Part shown: positions 27,493 through 36,999 of the stretch, piece after piece
Layout of the letters: every line of letters begins with the position of its first letter
Position numbering within the stretch: position 1 is the first letter of the stretch
Origin: Spirosoma radiotolerans
Lineage (GTDB): Bacteria > Bacteroidota > Bacteroidia > Cytophagales > Spirosomataceae
Assembly (NCBI RefSeq): GCF_000974425.1
Contig: NZ_CP010429.1
Span: forward strand, 3,720,001-3,784,000
DNA: 64,000 nt
Direction: 5' to 3'
Made by a program: the position numbers and the translations under genes
The notes under the pieces: model-generated
What the model was told of the DNA's origin: nothing
Seen by the model: only the letters and a program-made list of their open reading frames with translations
Databases searched by the model: none

Positions 27493-28836
27493 TTAAATGG
27501 GTAGATACACACTGAAGGTAGCCCCCTGCCCTGCCTGGCTACTGGCGCTGATAAATCCACCATGATTGGTTACTACCTTTTCACACACGGCCAGTCCAAT
27601 GCCCGTACCGGCATACTCACCACGCCCATGCAACCGCTGAAAAATCTGAAACATACGATCCAGGTATTTTTCGTCGAAGCCAATCCCGTTATCCGCCACG
27701 TCGATACAGTAGTAGGCAATCGCACCCGTAGGCTGCTTCTTACCCGTTGGAAGGCTCTCGGCGGAAATCCATCTGGCCGTTACCCGAATAATGGGTAAGG
27801 TATCTTTCCGCCGAAACTTAAGGGCATTGGTCAGCAAATTCTGAAAAAGCTGGCCAAGCTGGGATGCATCTCCCAAAACAGTTGGTAAGGAACCGGCTTC
27901 TACATTCGCACCGTTTTTAGCAATGGTCAGTTCTAAATCGATCAACACAGCCTTCACGACGTCGTTGAGAGACACCTCGACTGTATTCTCGCGCCGGGTG
28001 TGAATCCGCGAGTAGCTGAGCAAGTCCCGAATCAGCGTCGACATGCGGGTAGCAGCGCCCTGCATACGCTCCAGATAAAGGACGCCTTCACCCAGTTGGT
28101 CGGCGTATTGATTTTTTAGCAAATCGCCGAATGACTGCACTTTACGCAGGGGCTCCTGTAGGTCGTGGCTGGCGATGTAGGCAAATTGCTGCAGGTTTTC
28201 ATTCGACCGGGAAATCAGGTTAATGGAATCGTTCAGGGCTTCATTGGCCGTTGCCAGTTCCTGCGTTCGCTGCGCCACTTGCTGCTCCAGCTCTGCTGAC
28301 AGCGCGGCATACCGTTCTTCACTCTGCCTCAGCGCTTTATTGGAACTTCGAAGCTCCATCAGGTTGACCACTTGTTTGGCCAGGACTTTTAACGCGTCCA
28401 GTTGCGGCAGCGCCAATTGCCTGGGCCGATGGTCAATAATACAAAGGGAGCCCAGCATAAACCCGCTGGAATCAATCAGGGGCACACTCGCATAAAACAC
28501 CACATGCGGATCACCCGTTACAAAGGGATTATTGGCGAAGCGGTCGTCTTCTCGGGAATCCGTCACGACCAGCGCTTCTGCCGGATCATCCAGGATATAG
28601 TGGATACAAAACGCAAACTCACGTGGTGTTTCCTGAATGGCAAGGCCATAGCTGGCTTTAAACCACTGCCGTTTCTCTCCGAGAAGACTAATTAACGCAA
28701 TAGGTGTCTGGCAGATCTGGGAAGCCAGTTTCACAATGTCATCGTAGTCTTGTTCGGGCATCGAATCCAGTATATCATACCTTTTTAGAGCCTCTAACCG
28801 GTTATTTTCTTCGTGTGGATGTAGCAAAGTACGCAT
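27493..28836 (-). CDS. GAF-domain sensor histidine kinase
   Basis: This 447-residue cytoplasmic kinase has no membrane segments. Residues about 20-160 form a GAF domain ([19 protein letters not shown], then [22 protein letters not shown]). A coiled-coil linker of about 40 residues follows. The HisKA domain holds the phospho-acceptor His in [19 protein letters not shown], and the HATPase domain has N ([12 protein letters not shown]), G1 (VADNGIGF) and G2 ([12 protein letters not shown]) boxes. It has no response regulator next to it, so it is an orphan; the partner cannot be read from this window. Confidence 0.93.
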   Translation of the reverse strand: MRTLLHPHEENNRLEALKRYDILDSMPEQDYDDIVKLASQICQTPIALISLLGEKRQWFKASYGLAIQETPREFAFCIHYILDDPAEALVVTDSREDDRFANNPFVTGDPHVVFYASVPLIDSSGFMLGSLCIIDHRPRQLALPQLDALKVLAKQVVNLMELRSSNKALRQSEERYAALSAELEQQVAQRTQELATANEALNDSINLISRSNENLQQFAYIASHDLQEPLRKVQSFGDLLKNQYADQLGEGVLYLERMQGAATRMSTLIRDLLSYSRIHTRRENTVEVSLNDVVKAVLIDLELTIAKNGANVEAGSLPTVLGDASQLGQLFQNLLTNALKFRRKDTLPIIRVTARWISAESLPTGKKQPTGAIAYYCIDVADNGIGFDEKYLDRMFQIFQRLHGRGEYAGTGIGLAVCEKVVTNHGGFISASSQAGQGATFSVYLPI

Positions 28837-29540
28837 GGGGTACTAACTAAAAGAGAGTTTTATGAGTAGCTGGTCCGTCACGAGCCAACAAAGGCTTGGG
28901 GCTTTCCTTCTCACCGGTTTTTAACCCGATAAGAATAAAAAGGAGCACTGTTTCAGCGCCTGTTCTTATCAAGCCTACCAACCCGAGGGCAGAAAAACGT
29001 TGAAGCTAATTCGTATTAACCCCGATAACGGTCAAGTTGTTGTCGATACCACCCCACTAACTCGCTTGCCTATATATAGAAGCTGTTTGTAACAGGGGAA
29101 TCATTGATTTGATCAGTGAAGCCTGCTATACTCAATTCGGCCGCCAAAAATACCACTCGACAAATGAGTAAGATTACGGAGATAGGGGTAGTCGAACAGT
29201 GACCTAAGACGGATCTATATCAAGAGTTAATTCTGCGGATTATTTTCATACGGGTTAACCCCTTACCGGGCCGTAGCGGGCTTAAAACATAATTTTTGTT
29301 AAAAATTTAATCCCTTTTTAATTTTAAGCGTAAATTGCGCCAGAATCCTAACGATAGCTTACTTAAAGAACATGTTAAAGTTCTTAAAATGCTTTAAGTA
29401 TTTATACCCGTTGTCTGCTGATAATGACTGACTTTTTTGTAGAACAGTAATCAGTTAGTCCTGAAAGACAAGTGATGAATTTCTATGTGCGCAAAAAATT
29501 TCGGTATCTGGTTCATTAAACGTCTCTATAATCTTCCCAA
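28837..29540. other. Gene-free divergent intergenic region
   Basis: These 704 bases separate the minus-strand kinase from the plus-strand exporter operon and presumably hold both promoters. I see no convincing frame and no perfect long repeat. The last 250 bases are AT-rich. Confidence 0.55.
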
Positions 29541-30560
29541 ATGGCAGGTAAACATAGTGTTGAGTCTTTACCTACACCGACCCAACGACTGATTCGGCTC
29601 TTTACGACCGAAAAAAAAGACATTGGTTATATCTTCCTATACGCCCTGATTACAGGCGCCATAAGTCTGTCGTTACCCTTGGGTACTCAGGCAGTTTTTA
29701 CGCTGGTTTCTAGTGGCATTGTTTTTAGTTCAGTTTATGTGATGATTGGTCTGGTCATCATAGGCATCGTTGTAGCTGGACTACTGATGGTAGCGCAAAC
29801 GACACTGGTTGAAATTCTTCAGCAGCGTGTGTTTACTAAAGCCGCGTTTGAGTTTGCCTATCGGTTACCCCGAATCGATTCTGAAGCCCTGTCGGCGTAT
29901 TATCCGCCTGAGCTGATGAATCGATTCTTCGATGTCCTGACGATTCAAAAGGGCATGCCTAAACTCCTGGTTGATATCACGACGGCCGTTGTTCAAATCG
30001 TTTTTGGGTTGCTACTTCTTTCGGCTTACCACCCTATTTTTATCGGCTTCAGCTTGTTTGTCGCCCTGTCGGTGGGGCTGGTTATCCGCATCCTAAGCCC
30101 GAGTGCGATAAAGACCAGTCTAGCCGAATCCAAGTACAAGTACAAGGTTGAAGCCTGGTTGGAAGAAATGGCCAGTGGGTTACCTGACCAGCCATCGGAA
30201 CGCCCACCAATCGACCAAACCGAGGCTATGGCCAGGATGGACGAACTGGTGGCCAAATACCTCAGCAACCGGCAGGCTCACTTTCGGGTAATTAAGCGAT
30301 TCCTGTATAGTGGTGTTGCCTTCAAGGCCATTGTTGTTGGCGGTTTGCTGATCCTGGGCACCTCACTGGTTGTGAGTCGGCAAATGTCGCTGGGTCAGTT
30401 TGTTGCGTCTGAAGTGATGATTGTGCTGATAACCGGCGCTGTGGACAAGCTTTTGTCCGGCGTCGATACGGTATTTGATATGCTGACGGCTGTCGAAAAA
30501 ATTGCGACGGTCACGGATTTGCCGCTCACCATTCCCAACGTTGAACCTGAATTATCTTAA
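29541..30560 (+). CDS. ABC exporter membrane domain without ATPase domain
   Basis: This 339-residue protein has about six membrane segments in the ABC type-1 exporter pattern (ALITGAISLSLPLGTQAVFTL, ending with LGQFVASEVMIVLITGAVDKLL). Family landmarks such as the FTKAAFEFAYRLPRI and LMNRFFDVLTIQKG segments match the membrane domain of Bacteroidota type I-secretion ABC proteins. Those proteins usually continue with a nucleotide-binding domain. Here the chain stops after the membrane domain: there is no Walker A or ABC signature, and no ATPase gene nearby. The next genes are HlyD and TolC homologues. Confidence 0.85.
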   Translation: MAGKHSVESLPTPTQRLIRLFTTEKKDIGYIFLYALITGAISLSLPLGTQAVFTLVSSGIVFSSVYVMIGLVIIGIVVAGLLMVAQTTLVEILQQRVFTKAAFEFAYRLPRIDSEALSAYYPPELMNRFFDVLTIQKGMPKLLVDITTAVVQIVFGLLLLSAYHPIFIGFSLFVALSVGLVIRILSPSAIKTSLAESKYKYKVEAWLEEMASGLPDQPSERPPIDQTEAMARMDELVAKYLSNRQAHFRVIKRFLYSGVAFKAIVVGGLLILGTSLVVSRQMSLGQFVASEVMIVLITGAVDKLLSGVDTVFDMLTAVEKIATVTDLPLTIPNVEPELS

Positions 30561-30600
30561 GTGCAGAACGTCCTGAAGACTGCCTGCTGCGTTATTGTCT

Positions 30601-31953
30601 ATGCTTAATATCTCGAACGAACGGATCGATGTCAACGATCTTGATCGATATCCCATCAACACCCTACGCACCTTACCCAACCCCGACAGCGGTCGCCGGT
30701 TGGGGCGGTGGTGGTTGTTTTTCTTGCTTGTCGGGCTGGTCGTTATGTTCCTGCCCTGGCGTCAGAATATCGACGGAATGGGCACGCTAACGGCACTTAC
30801 GCCCAAAGATCGGCCCCAAACCATTCAGAACGTCATACCCGGCCGAATCGAACGCTGGTTGGTCAAGGACGGTGATTATGTCAGACAGGGGGACACGCTC
30901 CTGGTTATTTCAGACATTAAAGACGAGTTTTTCGATCCAGCCATTATCCAGCGGCTGAATGAGCAGCTGACGGCCAAAATCGGCTCTGAACAGGCTTATC
31001 TGGCTAAGATCAACGCGCTGAATGGTCAAATGCTGGCCCTTGAAACCGGCGTACGCATCAATCTGGATGCAGCCCGGAACCGGGTCAAACAGTCCCAGTA
31101 TCGGCTGACGGCTGATGAGGCTGACCTGCTGGCCATTCGACGAAATTACCAGATTACACTCGACCGGATTGCCCGGTACGAAAAGGCGTACCAGAGCGGG
31201 CTTATTTCTCTGACCGATCTGGAAACCCGGCGGCTCCGCGTGCAGGAAGATAATGCCAAAGTGATTGCTCAGGAGAATAAGCTAAGTATAACACGCCAGG
31301 AACTGGTTAACGCCCAGCTTAATTTAACTACGATCCAGGCGCAGTTTGAGGAGAACATGGCCAAAGCCCGTTCAGACCGAAGCTCGGCCGTGTCGAGCCG
31401 CACCCAAACGGCGGGTGAAGTCGCTAAGCTGCGCAACCAGATCAGCAACGTCCAGATTCGGCAGGGAATGTATATTGTTCGGGCACCACAGAATGGGTTT
31501 ATCGTACAGCCAGCCAAAACAGGCATCGGGGAAACCATCTCGGCGGGTGAACCCATTGCCACCCTCCAGCCAGACAAGCCCCAGCTGGCCGTCGAGCTTT
31601 ATGTCCAGGCGATGGATGTTCCCCTGATTCAGCGGGGTCGAACCGTCCGACTGCAGTTCGATGGCTGGCCAGCTATTCAGTTTTCGGGCTGGCCCAGTGT
31701 AGCGGTCGGCACCTTTGGCGGTAAGGTGGCAGTAATCGACGCCGTCAGCAGCCCCGACGGCCGGTACCGACTGTTGGTTCAACCGATACAACAGCCGGGC
31801 GACCAGCCCTGGCCACCTCAGTTGCGGGTTGGGTCGGGCGTGCGTGGCTGGGTCATGCTCGATGATGTGCCGATCTGGTACGAACTGTGGCGATTACTGA
31901 ATGGGTTTCCTCCCAGCTTAAAAGCGGAACCTGCTAAAGCAACACCCTCATGA
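30601..31953 (+). CDS. HlyD-family periplasmic adaptor
   Basis: This 450-residue membrane-fusion protein (ATG 30601; a TTG is six bases upstream) has an N-terminal membrane segment (WWLFFLLVGLVVMFLPW) and the first lipoyl half (VIPGRIERWLVKDGDYVRQGDTLLVI). A long coiled coil of about residues 120-270 follows, then the second lipoyl half (YIVRAPQNGFIVQP) and the beta-barrel domain. It would bridge an inner-membrane exporter to TolC. It lies 40 bases after the ABC gene, and its stop overlaps the next start. Confidence 0.92.
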   Translation: MLNISNERIDVNDLDRYPINTLRTLPNPDSGRRLGRWWLFFLLVGLVVMFLPWRQNIDGMGTLTALTPKDRPQTIQNVIPGRIERWLVKDGDYVRQGDTLLVISDIKDEFFDPAIIQRLNEQLTAKIGSEQAYLAKINALNGQMLALETGVRINLDAARNRVKQSQYRLTADEADLLAIRRNYQITLDRIARYEKAYQSGLISLTDLETRRLRVQEDNAKVIAQENKLSITRQELVNAQLNLTTIQAQFEENMAKARSDRSSAVSSRTQTAGEVAKLRNQISNVQIRQGMYIVRAPQNGFIVQPAKTGIGETISAGEPIATLQPDKPQLAVELYVQAMDVPLIQRGRTVRLQFDGWPAIQFSGWPSVAVGTFGGKVAVIDAVSSPDGRYRLLVQPIQQPGDQPWPPQLRVGSGVRGWVMLDDVPIWYELWRLLNGFPPSLKAEPAKATPS

Positions 31954-33422
31954 TCCGACTGACTTCGTTCCGTAATTTTCTGACGGGCTGGCTGGTTCTC
32001 GGGCTGTGCGTACTGTCGTTTACGCTTCGCGGCCAGGGTGATACAGCCCGACTGGATACAACTGTTTTTCAGGCCCGCGTCTTTTATGAGCTGGTCCGGC
32101 AACATCACCCCCTCATCCGGCAGGCAGGCTTGTTTGGCGAAGAAGCCAGGCAGATTGTGCGGCAGGCCCGGGGTGCCTTCGACCCCAAGCTGGTATCCCA
32201 CTATGACCGCAAAGAGTTTGGCACCGATCTGTACTACGATCACTGGCAAAACAAACTGGCCATACCTATTTGGCCCGCTGGCATTGACCTCAACATTTCG
32301 TATGATCGAAACGACCCGGCGGGAAAGTACATTAATCCCGAAGAGCGAACCCCGCCAACGGGTCTTGCGGGTGTAGGGCTGAGTGTGCCCATCGGGCGAA
32401 CCCTGTTCGTTGATGCCAGGCGCAACGCCGTGCGACAGGCTCAGGTGGCCCAAAACCTGGCGGAAGCCGATCGAATCAGCTTGATCAACAAAACGCTGTA
32501 CGAAGCAGCCAATGCCTACTGGGACTGGTTTCTGGCTTATCAGCAGCGACAGTTGCTGACGGAAGGCTATGTGCTGGCCGAACGCCGATTTATGGCCTTG
32601 CGCCAGCAGGCCCAACTGGGCGATGTGGCCTATATCGACACAACCGAAGCATTGATTACGGTACAGGACCGGCTGGTTCAGCGGCAACAAGCCGTAGCCG
32701 ATGAGCAGAATGCCCGACTACGGGTTAATGTTTTCTTATGGACTCCCGACGGGCAACCCGTCGATCTGCCGCCTTATTCGGTTCCGCAAATGCCACCACC
32801 AACTCTTCCGGTCGATATTATTCAGCGGTCGTTGGTGGATCAGGCCTCACAGCGCCACCCTGATCTGCTCAAACTTGACAACAAATTGCAGCAGTTAACA
32901 CTGGAGGAGCGTTTTCGGCAAGCCATGATTCAGCCGCAAATCGCTTTGAGTGCCAGCTTACTCAGCCAGACACCTATTCTTGATGTCGGCTATGACTGGA
33001 GTAGCTATTATTCATTTCGCCCTCAGAACTATAAAATTGGGCTTGATCTTGTGTTTCCCTTGTTTCTGCGTAAAGAACGGGGCAAGCTTCGGGAGATTCA
33101 GATCAAACATCAGCAAACCCTCTTGGATCGCCAGCATCAGGGACGGGCTATCGTAAACGGCGTTCAGGTAGCCTATAATCAACTTCAGGCGTTGATCAAC
33201 CAGATAACCACTCAACAGCGGACGATCGAGAACCAGCAGATTCTGGTCAAGGGAGAAACAGATAAATTTCTTTTGGGAGAAAGCTCCCTCTTTTTGGTCA
33301 ACTCCCGGGAAACCAAGTTAATCGACCTGCGATTAAAGGGCGAGTCCCTGAAAGCAACCTATCAAAAAACGATTGCTAGACTTTATTATGTAGCGGGAAG
33401 CACCATCGACGTCACTAATTAA
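31950..33422 (+). CDS. TolC-family outer-membrane efflux protein
   Basis: This 490-residue protein has a signal peptide (LGLCVLSFTLRGQG) and two rounds of long helices with alternating beta strands, the OEP repeat pattern: QHHPLIRQAGLFGEEARQ, then AYWDWFLAYQQRQLLTEGYV and later NKLQQLTLEERFRQAMIQP. It would be the outer-membrane tunnel of the ABC/HlyD system. Its ATG overlaps the HlyD stop by four bases, so the three genes probably form one operon. Confidence 0.92.
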   Translation: MIRLTSFRNFLTGWLVLGLCVLSFTLRGQGDTARLDTTVFQARVFYELVRQHHPLIRQAGLFGEEARQIVRQARGAFDPKLVSHYDRKEFGTDLYYDHWQNKLAIPIWPAGIDLNISYDRNDPAGKYINPEERTPPTGLAGVGLSVPIGRTLFVDARRNAVRQAQVAQNLAEADRISLINKTLYEAANAYWDWFLAYQQRQLLTEGYVLAERRFMALRQQAQLGDVAYIDTTEALITVQDRLVQRQQAVADEQNARLRVNVFLWTPDGQPVDLPPYSVPQMPPPTLPVDIIQRSLVDQASQRHPDLLKLDNKLQQLTLEERFRQAMIQPQIALSASLLSQTPILDVGYDWSSYYSFRPQNYKIGLDLVFPLFLRKERGKLREIQIKHQQTLLDRQHQGRAIVNGVQVAYNQLQALINQITTQQRTIENQQILVKGETDKFLLGESSLFLVNSRETKLIDLRLKGESLKATYQKTIARLYYVAGSTIDVTN

Positions 33423-34111
33423 CGGCTTTCTTCTGCCTAAGTGCCATAGGCTCACCTTCCCGTTTTCGGCAAACATTCAATGGCTACGCGCCTGAATCAG
33501 TCCATTAATTACTTTAGTTAGTCGTATAAGACACGTCGACGTATTAAAACATCAAGAGTGAGAATAAAGCGTGGCGTTGGTACGGCGCGCTTGACAGAAC
33601 AATACTTAGCAAAAAAACACATCCTAGTTCAATACTACTAATTAGTCACAGAAGGGAATATTTTAACTTTATAGTGTTCATACCGACCGCTTTTCCTGAG
33701 CAGTCTACACGTTATCTACAGTCCATTTCAGGCCTTACAGGACCTATTGCTTTGTTTTTTGACAGGGAATTAGATCGGCCCAATAGCTATTGAATTGGCT
33801 ATAAATGCCCTTTGCTGTTGGGCACGGACAGTTAACCCGTAAAAAAGCGCCACTCACATACTACAAGTTGTCGTTCACACCCTGTTTGTTGTCATTGGTA
33901 TACATAGGAACATTCACAGGCGGATCTTCCGTTAACTTCGGCTCTCTAAAAAGAGCTGAGTGGCCACCAAAATATCCTGCGTTCAACGAGTCAATAAACA
34001 AATATCATTGCTTTGATGGGTTTTGTTCTCTTTAGTAACAGGCTTATTTACTCGTCTCTCGCGCAGATAACACGTAAAGTGATAATTGCTTAACAGCCTT
34101 TGGGGACTATA
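33423..34111. other. Gene-free stretch
   Basis: About 690 bases between the TolC stop and the AraC-type regulator. A 76-codon frame at 33805-34035 has no homology I recognise and looks non-coding. The motif ttttttgacagggaa near 33755 also occurs near 26660. No clear terminator is visible after the operon. Confidence 0.5.
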
Positions 34112-34837
34112 ATGACTATGTGGTGTCGGGGAAGGTTCGTTTTGATCAGTCTTTTCCTTTTTACCATCCAGTTTGTCTGGGCAGGAACGGTGGTAAGCAT
34201 CGTAGTTCCTAACTGGTGGCATAACTGGTGGGCTTATGTATTGTATGCATTGCTGGCCATCCTGCTTCTACGCTTCTATGTCAGATTGCGTGTTCAACAG
34301 GCATTGGCACAGCAGGAACGTGTCGCCCAACAGCGGCATGCGGAACAACAACGGAACCGATTCGATCATCAACCTAATCATCAAGCCTTACCACATACTC
34401 CGTTCATTCATGCAGCTACCACTGGACCAATTGATGCCGCAAGGCAAGTCAATCTGCGGTTGCCTGAGACTAGCCAGCAACCCGAGGCCCCCGCACCTAC
34501 CAGCCCTTTTCTGGAGGACTTACAGACGCTACTACGTGTTAACTTCAGTAATCCTCAATTCGGCGTGGAAGAGATGGCTCAGGCTATGGGGCTGAGCCGA
34601 GTGCATTTATATCGAAAAATAAAGGCCTCCAGCGGTCTGACGGCCAGTGAATTATTACGCAACTACCGGCTGACCAAAGCTAAAGACTTACTCAGGCTAA
34701 ATCACACAATAACCGAAACCGCCTTTGCAGTAGGCTTTGATAGTCCAGCCTATTTTGCCAAATGCTTTCGGGACATGTACAAAGTAACGCCCAGTGACTT
34801 TCAGACACAGGAGAAAAGTAGTCACACAAGCCCATAA
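34112..34837 (+). CDS. Membrane-anchored AraC-type regulator
   Basis: From the ATG at 34112, this protein has 241 residues with a hydrophobic N-terminus and a second membrane segment (WWAYVLYALLAILLLRFYV). A polar linker of about 70 residues leads to a C-terminal AraC DNA-binding domain with two helix-turn-helices (EEMAQAMGLSRVHLYRKIKA and ITETAFAVGFDSPAYFAKCF). The C-terminal KVTPSDF is the usual family end. It resembles the last part of a hybrid two-component regulator that keeps only the membrane segment and the output domain. It is the only regulator on this strand before the T6SS genes; the target is unknown. Confidence 0.87.
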   Translation: MTMWCRGRFVLISLFLFTIQFVWAGTVVSIVVPNWWHNWWAYVLYALLAILLLRFYVRLRVQQALAQQERVAQQRHAEQQRNRFDHQPNHQALPHTPFIHAATTGPIDAARQVNLRLPETSQQPEAPAPTSPFLEDLQTLLRVNFSNPQFGVEEMAQAMGLSRVHLYRKIKASSGLTASELLRNYRLTKAKDLLRLNHTITETAFAVGFDSPAYFAKCFRDMYKVTPSDFQTQEKSSHTSP

Positions 34838-35305
34838 AGGTTACTACTTTAAGCCGTTCTTAAGCGTATGTAACATATTTGATAGGCCTCTGTAACATAT
34901 TTGATAACTCTTTGGCCTAGTAATCCTCTAGTTTTGGATGACGATTAGTTTATGTAACTTTTTTTTTCAAGTAATAAAATGAATAATAGAACCACCTTAA
35001 TAAAAATGAAAACCGTATCTGTTATGGGTTGATTCGTTTACTCGACATGCTAACTTAAACTTTTTAAAGTACCTATTGCATTGGTTTGTCGACTTAAAAA
35101 AGGCTATTCTATCAAACAGTTAATGATTAGCTATCCATTAAAAAAAAGAAACAAGTAAGTATAATACCAATCTTTCTTTTTTTTATATAAAATAGGTAAT
35201 CGTATAGTCCGTATCACTAATTCGATCCTCTAGTTACATCCAAACGTGAGCAAGTAGCGTTGTCACAACTACTCCTAATCTGTAACTCTATACCTGAAAT
35301 TACCA
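34838..35305. other. AT-rich intergenic region
   Basis: About 470 AT-rich bases between the AraC-type gene and the LytTR gene contain no convincing frame. Near 34867-34904 the segment gtaacatatttgata occurs twice in 27 bases, which could be an operator. Nothing further is identified. Confidence 0.5.
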
Positions 35306-35701
35306 ATGAGCAAAAGTTTTGTTATTTCAACTACTGAAGGAACAGCTGTTTCAGACATTATTTTATCCGTACGCGTCAATGACCTTCGGATTGGCTGGCA
35401 GAGCCGGTCAATCCACGACTTAATCATGATCAAGGGCGTACGCGGCTATAGCTGGTTATATTGGAACGATGGCAGCAAACAGATGATGGCTTACACCATC
35501 AAGCATTATGAAAACCAGTTGCCGATTGATGATTTCATTCGCGTTCATCAGAACTGTGTTATCAACCGGAATTTTGTTCAGAAAACACAGTTGACACACC
35601 GAGGGCCTATGCTACGCTTAGCCACCGGTACCGAAATAATAATTTCCCGGCGTCGCTGGTCAATGGTAAAAAAGGAACTACAACACCTTTATTGGGGATA
35701 A
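35306..35701 (+). CDS. Orphan LytTR DNA-binding protein
   Basis: This 131-residue protein consists essentially of one LytTR domain: IHDLIMIKGVRGYSWLYWNDG, TIKHYENQLPIDDFIRVHQNCVINRNFV and ending in RRRWSMVKKELQ. There is no receiver domain, so it is not a classic response regulator. The gene ends 83 bases before the PAAR gene of the T6SS locus and is on the same strand. Control of the T6SS is a plausible but unproven role. Confidence 0.87.
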   Translation: MSKSFVISTTEGTAVSDIILSVRVNDLRIGWQSRSIHDLIMIKGVRGYSWLYWNDGSKQMMAYTIKHYENQLPIDDFIRVHQNCVINRNFVQKTQLTHRGPMLRLATGTEIIISRRRWSMVKKELQHLYWG

Positions 35702-35783
35702 TCGTTGATCTGCAAATCAGATCAGTTTGTAGGGCGTGCTGATTATGCCCTACCTTTACTCATTCTTCGATTATTCTGCTGCT

Positions 35784-36077
35784 ATGCCTCCTGCCGCCCG
35801 TTTAACGGACATGCACACGTGTCCTCAAGTAACCCCACCCGGTATTCCGCATGTGGGTGGGCCAGTGGTTGGCCCCGGTTGCCCAACAGTGATGATCGGT
35901 AACCTGCCGGCTGCCCGCGTTGGCGATTCGCTTGTTTGTGTAGGCCCGCCGGACACCATCGTGAAAGGCTCAGCAACCGTCATGATTGGCGGAGCACCAG
36001 CCGCTCGTATGGGCGATCTGACAGCTCATGGAGGCTCCATTGTACTGGGTCTTCCGACAGTGATGATTGGCGGGTAA
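35784..36077 (+). CDS. PAAR-domain spike-tip protein
   Basis: The PAAR domain begins MPPAARLTDMHTCP, so ATG 35784 is the start; a longer frame from 35736 reads poorly. The 97 residues repeat the pattern PxxVMIGGxPAARxGD three times, typical of PAAR/DUF4150 spike tips that sharpen the VgrG trimer and carry effectors. The protein has no effector extension, so it is a stand-alone tip. It is the first T6SS gene and is followed after 37 bases by tssN. Confidence 0.9.
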   Translation: MPPAARLTDMHTCPQVTPPGIPHVGGPVVGPGCPTVMIGNLPAARVGDSLVCVGPPDTIVKGSATVMIGGAPAARMGDLTAHGGSIVLGLPTVMIGG

Positions 36078-36114
36078 GCGCAGGACGAATGGTCAGGACT
36101 TAAGCTAACTCTTT

Positions 36115-36993
36115 ATGGATGCCATCTCCCCTTTTTTGGTAAGTTATATACTCGTATTCCTGATTACGGCAGGTCTATTTATCGCAACAATCTGGCTGAA
36201 TCGTAAACTCGAATTAATGAGTAACAAGCGATTGATTTTAATTATCCTGATCAGCGGCTTCATTCTGGCTATTGCCGGGTTGTTTGGTCTGAATGGCCTG
36301 CAGTTTATTCCCATCTACTACGTCGTTGTACAGGTATTCAGTTTATTGTGCGGCATTCTCTTTCTGAGTCGGATGATCATCGACATGGGGCCTGCGTTTG
36401 CGACAAAACCCACCTTCGTGCTACTAATGACGGTCAGTGTCGTTGGCCTTGGCCTGGTCTTGTTCACCCCTCTTTTCAACTACCTAAGCAGCCTCAGATA
36501 CGGGCTGCTTCAGTATGATTTATGGGCGTCAAGCAGTTTGTTGCCTTTTTTGCTGCCGGTGCTGTTCGCTTATACCTTTCATTCGCTGGTGAACGTACCG
36601 AACGAAATTTATAAACTATGGTACTATCCGCGTCATGCCGAAGAAGTCGTTATGGAAGGAGTGGATTATTACCGACTTATGCTGCTGGAAGTTCAGATAT
36701 ACAAAGATCCAAACCGAAAAGAGCCTCCCATTAAAGTAAAAGCGCGAACAACCGGTGATGTTACGTTTGGCACCTGGTTTCAAAAGTTTGTTGACGACTA
36801 CAACCACAAGTTCCCAAACGATCCCATTCAGACCTTCGATGATACGGCCCATGAATATGGCTGGTTATTTTATAGCTTAAAGCCTTCTTTGTTCCGATTA
36901 CGGTCGTATATTGATTTCGAGCAGACAATCGCTCAAAATAACCTTCGTGAAAACTACCTGATCGTTGCTAAACGGGTGGAAGAAATCAGCTAA
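36115..36993 (+). CDS. tssN: T6SS membrane protein TssN
   Basis: This 292-residue protein has about six hydrophobic segments in residues 8-165, followed by a soluble domain of about 120 residues rich in aromatic residues (PNRKEPPIKVKARTTGDVTFGTWFQKFVDDYNHKF, which spans about residues 198-232). Topology, size and position just before tssK match TssN, an inner-membrane component unique to subtype iii T6SSs, which lack TssJ/L/M. It probably anchors the baseplate through its cytoplasmic tail. Confidence 0.82.
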   Translation: MDAISPFLVSYILVFLITAGLFIATIWLNRKLELMSNKRLILIILISGFILAIAGLFGLNGLQFIPIYYVVVQVFSLLCGILFLSRMIIDMGPAFATKPTFVLLMTVSVVGLGLVLFTPLFNYLSSLRYGLLQYDLWASSSLLPFLLPVLFAYTFHSLVNVPNEIYKLWYYPRHAEEVVMEGVDYYRLMLLEVQIYKDPNRKEPPIKVKARTTGDVTFGTWFQKFVDDYNHKFPNDPIQTFDDTAHEYGWLFYSLKPSLFRLRSYIDFEQTIAQNNLRENYLIVAKRVEEIS

Positions 36994-36999
36994 TAGCCT

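Noticed and set aside
31818-32690. Minus-strand frame of 290 codons
   Set aside because: Antisense to HlyD and TolC genes that have clear family features and a coupled layout.
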